The translations under genes and the position numbers were made by a program. The notes beneath the pieces were generated by a model that worked only from the letters and a program-made list of their open reading frames with translations, made no database searches and was not told where the DNA came from. DNA of 64,000 nt from Acidimicrobiales bacterium (lineage in GTDB: Bacteria > Actinomycetota > Acidimicrobiia > Acidimicrobiales > Poriferisodalaceae): NCBI GenBank assembly GCA_041394185.1, contig JAWKIQ010000001.1, positions 496,001 through 560,000 of the forward strand. Reading direction: 5' to 3'. Positions 60,571 through 64,000 of this stretch are shown here, piece after piece. Every line of letters starts with the position of its first letter. Within the stretch, counting starts at the first letter, position 1.

Positions 60571-61422
60571 TCAGCCGCCGTACTCGTGCTCGGGTGCGGG
60601 GTACACACCAGACTCGACCTCTTCGCGGAAGTTGATCGCAGCCTGCAGCAGGGTGTCGCCGATGCTGGCGTACTGCTTGACGAAGCGGGGGATTCGGCCG
60701 CGGTTGAAGCCGGCCCAGTCGCTCCAGACCAGCAGCTGGCCGTCGCATTCGGGGCCTGCGCCAACCGAGATCGTGGGGATCTCGAGCTCGGCGGTGACGC
60801 GTCCTGCGATCTCGGACGGCACCATCTCCATCACGACTGCGAAGGCGCCGGCATCTTCGACTGCGTGGGCGTCTTTCAGCAGGGCTTCCTCGCCCTCGTC
60901 GCCGCGCCCCTGGATGATGTGGCCACCCAGTCCGTGTTCGCTCTGCGGCGTGAAGCCGATGTGGGCCATGACGGGAATTCCGGCTCGCACGATTCGTTTG
61001 ATCTGTTTGTAGCTGCGGACGCCGCCTTCGAGCTTGACCGCGTGGCAGCCGGTCTCCTTCATGAAGCGTGTGGCCGTGTGCAGCGCCTGGTCTGGTCCGT
61101 TCTCGTACGAGCCGAACGGCATGTCGCCCACCACAAGGGCTCGCTTGGCACCGCGCACCACCGCTGCCGTCAGCGGAATCAGTTCGTCGACGGTGACCGG
61201 CAGTGTGGTGTCGTACCCGAAGACCGTGTTGCCCGCCGAATCGCCCACCAGCAGGAAGTCGATGCCTGCATCGTCGAAGATCGAGGCCGACAGATAGTCA
61301 TAGCTGGTCAGCCCAGTGATCTTGATGCCCTGTTCTTTGGCCCGCCTGAAGTGGCGGGTGCGCACCCTCTTCAGCGCCGGATTGCTGTCGGCAGTGCTGT
61401 ACGGGCGTTCTTCGTCATTCAC
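60571..61422 (-). CDS. panB: 3-methyl-2-oxobutanoate hydroxymethyltransferase
   Basis: Predicted 283-residue (beta/alpha)8 enzyme that adds a hydroxymethyl group from 5,10-methylene-tetrahydrofolate to ketoisovalerate, giving ketopantoate for pantothenate and CoA. LTSYDYLSASIFDDAGIDFL, LVGDSAGNTVFGYDTTLPVT with metal-binding Asp, VVGDMPFGSY, AVKLEGGVRSYKQIKRIV, GHIGFTPQS-like MAHIGFTPQS and ISVGAGPECDGQLLVWSD are all standard. GTG at 61422. An N-terminal about 15-residue extension precedes the core. No other pan gene adjoins. Confidence 0.93.
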   Translation of the reverse strand: MNDEERPYSTADSNPALKRVRTRHFRRAKEQGIKITGLTSYDYLSASIFDDAGIDFLLVGDSAGNTVFGYDTTLPVTVDELIPLTAAVVRGAKRALVVGDMPFGSYENGPDQALHTATRFMKETGCHAVKLEGGVRSYKQIKRIVRAGIPVMAHIGFTPQSEHGLGGHIIQGRGDEGEEALLKDAHAVEDAGAFAVVMEMVPSEIAGRVTAELEIPTISVGAGPECDGQLLVWSDWAGFNRGRIPRFVKQYASIGDTLLQAAINFREEVESGVYPAPEHEYGG

Positions 61423-61484
61423 GGTTCCACGGTACTCGGCCGTCGGCATTCGGTGAAGGCGAGGCGATCTGCCAGGATTGGAAC

Positions 61485-62738
61485 ATGACGACGATCGACA
61501 ACGGCCAGGCCGCAGTCGCGGGACCGGCCGACGATGGGCGGGCCTACGGCCGCCAGCCAGGTACCTGGGACGACGAGCTGGTGCGTGTGGAGGCCGGCAC
61601 GCCCGCGGGCGAGTTGCTGCGGCGCTACTGGCATCCATTCGCCCGCAGCGAAGAGGCGACCACCCGCCCGGCCGAGGTGCGGCTGCTCGGCGAGGACCTC
61701 GTGTTGTATCGCGACGGCTCGGGCAAGCCGGGGCTGCTGGAGCCACGCTGCTGCCACCGCGGCACGACCCTGTATTTCGGTCGGGTCGAGGACACAGGCA
61801 TCCGATGCCCCTATCACGGGTGGTTGTTCGATGCCGATGGTCAATGCCTGGACCAGCCCTGTGAACCCGACCGCGGCCGCAACAAGGCCTCTTATCGCCA
61901 GCCGTGGTACCCGGTCGAGGAGTACAACGGCCTGTTGTTCACCTACATGGGACCGGCCGACAAGCAGCCGGTGTTCCCTCGCTACGACATCTTCGAAGAC
62001 CTCGACGACGAGGTCGAGGAGATAGTCATAATCGACCACTTCGCATTCGGTGGTCCGGTCGAGGCACCGTGCAACTGGTTCCAGACCCACGAAAACGCGA
62101 TGGACCCCTATCACGTGTTCATCCTGCACAACGCGATCAGCGGCCCCCAGTTCGATCCCCGGCTCGAGATATGGCCGGCCATCGACTGGCAGCGTCATCC
62201 GTGGGGGGTGACCGCCACCCAAGACCGCAAGCTGCCCGACGGCACCACGCTGCACCGCATTACCGAGGTTCGAGTGCCCACCATGCGGGTCATACCGACG
62301 CCGACCCTGGCCTATCTGGGCAAGACCAACAACCTGTCGTGGGCGGTGCCGATTGACGCAACGACCACCAAGGTCTACGCCATGGTGCGCAAGCCCAAGA
62401 ACCAACCGGCGCAAGGCCTGCCCGTCTACGGCGGAGACAAGACCTGGTTCGAACTCACCGACGAAGAGCACCAGCTCTATCCGGGTGACTACGAGACCCA
62501 GGTGGGTCAGGGTCCGATCACCTTGCACTCCGACGAGCGGCTGTCGTCGAGCGACAGGGGAGTGTCCATGGTGCGTCGCCAGTTCAAAGAGCAGGTGCGC
62601 ATCGTGGCCGAAGGTGGCGACCCCATTGGTGTGTCGTTCGACCCTGCCGACGCGGTGGTGTCTGTGATCGCCGGCAACTACATCGTCGACGACCACACCG
62701 ACCTGTCGACCATCCCGATCTCCGAAACGCTCGGCTAG
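61485..62738 (+). CDS. Rieske non-heme iron oxygenase, large (oxygenase) subunit
   Basis: Predicted 417-residue oxygenase. The Rieske [2Fe-2S] site is CCHRG with Cys89/His91 and CPYHGW with Cys108/His111. In the catalytic domain NWFQTHENAMDPYHVFILHN carries the His/Asp of the mononuclear iron site (usually N-x2-D-x2-H-x3/4-H; here ENAMDPYH-VFILH). Such enzymes add oxygen to aromatic or other C-H positions with electrons from a separate reductase, which is not seen here. ATG at 61485. Its TAG stop shares CTAG with the stop of the convergent PhyH gene. Confidence 0.9.
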   Translation: MTTIDNGQAAVAGPADDGRAYGRQPGTWDDELVRVEAGTPAGELLRRYWHPFARSEEATTRPAEVRLLGEDLVLYRDGSGKPGLLEPRCCHRGTTLYFGRVEDTGIRCPYHGWLFDADGQCLDQPCEPDRGRNKASYRQPWYPVEEYNGLLFTYMGPADKQPVFPRYDIFEDLDDEVEEIVIIDHFAFGGPVEAPCNWFQTHENAMDPYHVFILHNAISGPQFDPRLEIWPAIDWQRHPWGVTATQDRKLPDGTTLHRITEVRVPTMRVIPTPTLAYLGKTNNLSWAVPIDATTTKVYAMVRKPKNQPAQGLPVYGGDKTWFELTDEEHQLYPGDYETQVGQGPITLHSDERLSSSDRGVSMVRRQFKEQVRIVAEGGDPIGVSFDPADAVVSVIAGNYIVDDHTDLSTIPISETLG

Positions 62739-63673
62739 TCGCCCCAAACCCGCGGGAAGCGGGCAGCACCATCCAGCGAATCGCCGTCGGCCAGGCCGGT
62801 CGTGTGCCGGAACGGTTCGGGTGACGAAGCCCGCTGGCGAAACACCACGTCGTCGCCGGCATACCTGACCGACGCTGCGCGCCTGATCCGGTCGGCGGTC
62901 TTGTTGCCCGTCGAACCATGCAGCATGCGCCAATCGTGGACGATGACGTCGCCCGGTTCGGCGGGAAAGTGGCGAACGTCGTATGCGAGTGGATTGGCCT
63001 CGATATCGGGAAGATCTTCCAGGTCGTCATAGGAGATGCCTGGAATGCGCGACGTTCCCGTCTCGGTGCTGAAGTCGCTGGGCTTGAACGTCTTGCCCCA
63101 CAGGTGGCTGCCGATCACGTATCCCATGGCACCGCTGTCGAGGGTGACCACATCGACCGGCACCCAGCACACCGCCACCTTCGTTCCGTCGAGCAGCCAG
63201 AACGGTTTGTCCTGGTGCCACGGCGTTCGCACCCGCGAGCCAGGCTCCTTCAAGAACAACTGATCGCTGTAGAGGTTGACTCGAACGCTGGAGGTCAGGG
63301 CGGCGACGATCTGGGGCAGGGGTCCTTCGCAGTGGTGACGGCGCAGACCCTCGTGCCACGAGCACGCGTCTGTTTCGACGATGGAGCGGCCCGTCGGCAC
63401 GCCACCGGGCTCTACGGCCAGCCTCTCGGTATGGCGCTCGAGCAGGTCGCGGACGCGGGTGACCATGTCGGCACGGCTGCCCACCGTGCTCTCGCCCGTG
63501 GCCAGGCCCGACAATGCGGTGGCATCGGCCTCGCGATCGAACACCTGCTGCATGGCGGTTCTCAGGCGCTCGACCCACTGGGGTGGGTAGATCGAGCGAA
63601 GCAGTACGACACCGTCGCGCAGGTAGGTCTCGACCTCGTCGGGCGTGACATCGCGCAACGGCGATGCACTCAT
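62735..63673 (-). CDS. Phytanoyl-CoA dioxygenase (PhyH) family Fe(II)/2-oxoglutarate oxygenase
   Basis: Predicted 312-residue oxygenase of the PhyH family. The 2-His-1-carboxylate iron site is visible as HQD in RTPWHQDKPFWLLDG and the distal His in VIVHDWRMLHGSTGNKTADR, with the following Arg in RIRRAASVRYAG for 2-oxoglutarate binding. It hydroxylates an aliphatic substrate that is unknown. ATG at 63673 overlaps the stop of the HpaB-like gene (ATGA), so the two are coupled. Confidence 0.88.
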   Translation of the reverse strand: MSASPLRDVTPDEVETYLRDGVVLLRSIYPPQWVERLRTAMQQVFDREADATALSGLATGESTVGSRADMVTRVRDLLERHTERLAVEPGGVPTGRSIVETDACSWHEGLRRHHCEGPLPQIVAALTSSVRVNLYSDQLFLKEPGSRVRTPWHQDKPFWLLDGTKVAVCWVPVDVVTLDSGAMGYVIGSHLWGKTFKPSDFSTETGTSRIPGISYDDLEDLPDIEANPLAYDVRHFPAEPGDVIVHDWRMLHGSTGNKTADRIRRAASVRYAGDDVVFRQRASSPEPFRHTTGLADGDSLDGAARFPRVWGD

Positions 63674-64000
63674 CGGTTGCCCCGCTGTTCGGTGGCGGCC
63701 AGGAACCGATCGATCAATTGATCGCCGCGATCGCGGTTGGGTTGGGCGTACAGCCTCTCGATGGTGAGGTGGGTGCGCTTGGGCGAGCCCAGGTAGTGGC
63801 GCTCGTACAGGTCGTTGCGCATGCCCAACGACGAACCGACGAAGTCCCAGGCCATGCGGAAGATCTGGGCCCGCTTGTGGGTAGGCATGTCGCCGCCACC
63901 GTGCAGGAACTCCTCGCACAGTGCGCTGATGCGTTCGTCGCTGAGCTGAGCCTTGGTGGGGGCGGCCAACAGGTTGGCGTTGCCGATGGTTCGGATGATC
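63670..64000 (-). CDS. 4-hydroxyphenylacetate 3-hydroxylase (HpaB)-family flavin monooxygenase, C-terminal part
   Basis: About 109 C-terminal residues are visible before the window edge; an internal Met codon at 63969 is not the start because the frame continues upstream with IIRTIGNANLLAAPT. KRAQIFRMAWDFVGSSLGMR followed by NDLYERHYLGSPKRTH is the C-terminal signature of the HpaB/FADH2-dependent phenol hydroxylase family. These enzymes need reduced FAD from a reductase. Coupling to the PhyH gene, with a Rieske oxygenase beyond, suggests an aromatic or xenobiotic oxidation locus. Confidence 0.8.
   Translation of the reverse strand, partial: IIRTIGNANLLAAPTKAQLSDERISALCEEFLHGGGDMPTHKRAQIFRMAWDFVGSSLGMRNDLYERHYLGSPKRTHLTIERLYAQPNRDRGDQLIDRFLAATEQRGNR

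Noticed and set aside
61419..62933. 504-codon minus-strand open frame opposite the Rieske gene
   Set aside because: Shadow of a gene with clear Rieske motifs; no domain of its own.

Overview
The window is dense, high-GC DNA with short gaps and many 4-base start/stop overlaps. It reads as an actinobacterium, most likely of class Acidimicrobiia. This is an inference from gene content: an actinobacterial-length DapD, DinB-type mycothiol enzymes, a cNMP-binding/acetyltransferase fusion of the mycobacterial Pat type, a secreted protein with tandem YWLVAADGGVFSFGDA-like repeats, and GTG starts that appear leaderless. No rRNA, tRNA, CRISPR array, phage module or insertion sequence was seen.

Layout. 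0-8 kb: a truncated GH31 glycosidase, an SDR oxidoreductase, a 33-bp tandem repeat, an MFS exporter, a glutathione peroxidase that appears to be a selenoprotein (in-frame TGA at the catalytic position followed by a bSECIS-like hairpin), a DinB protein, a PrpF isomerase, an aldo/keto reductase, galactokinase and a decayed DUF222/HNH gene. 8-22.6 kb: a PPDK-like protein without its ATP-grasp domain divergent from a PadR regulator, two formylglycine sulfatases, a cAMP-type lysine acetyltransferase, a serine hydrolase, a CoA-transferase, a crotonase, a beta-CASP nuclease, a secreted repeat protein and a class III cyclase. 22.6-26.5 kb: a type IV prepilin, an AAA ATPase and two TPR proteins. 26.5-35.7 kb: an IlvD-family dehydratase, a xanthine dehydrogenase-family large subunit, a Gfo/Idh/MocA oxidoreductase, an FtrA-like regulator with its rhodanese, Nudix, MscS and a flavin reductase.

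35.8-41.5 kb: a bfd-bfr iron-storage pair behind a candidate IdeR box, dapD, a darcynin-tetR-MOSC operon under a perfect palindrome, and mtnP-aldolase-mtnA, the gene set of the DHAP shunt for methylthioadenosine or 5'-deoxyadenosine salvage. 41.5-47.6 kb: two divergent copies of the circularly permuted ATP-grasp/alpha-E system, one split and one fused and followed by a transglutaminase. 47.6-53.6 kb: a PhnDCE-type ABC importer with a double permease, an enolase-superfamily enzyme with an apparent CTG start, a QueD-like protein, and an SRPBCC/TetR divergent pair with two operators. 53.6-59.3 kb: a complete seven-gene Mrp cation/proton antiporter operon with a near-leaderless promoter. 59.4-64 kb: a sugar-lactone oxidase, panB, a Rieske oxygenase, a PhyH dioxygenase and the 3' end of an HpaB-like monooxygenase.

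Three genes (GPx, the first sulfatase, the fused ATP-grasp/alpha-E) each appear to lack one base next to a C/G run. Sequencing or assembly indels are the simplest explanation, so their conceptual translations should be read with that in mind.
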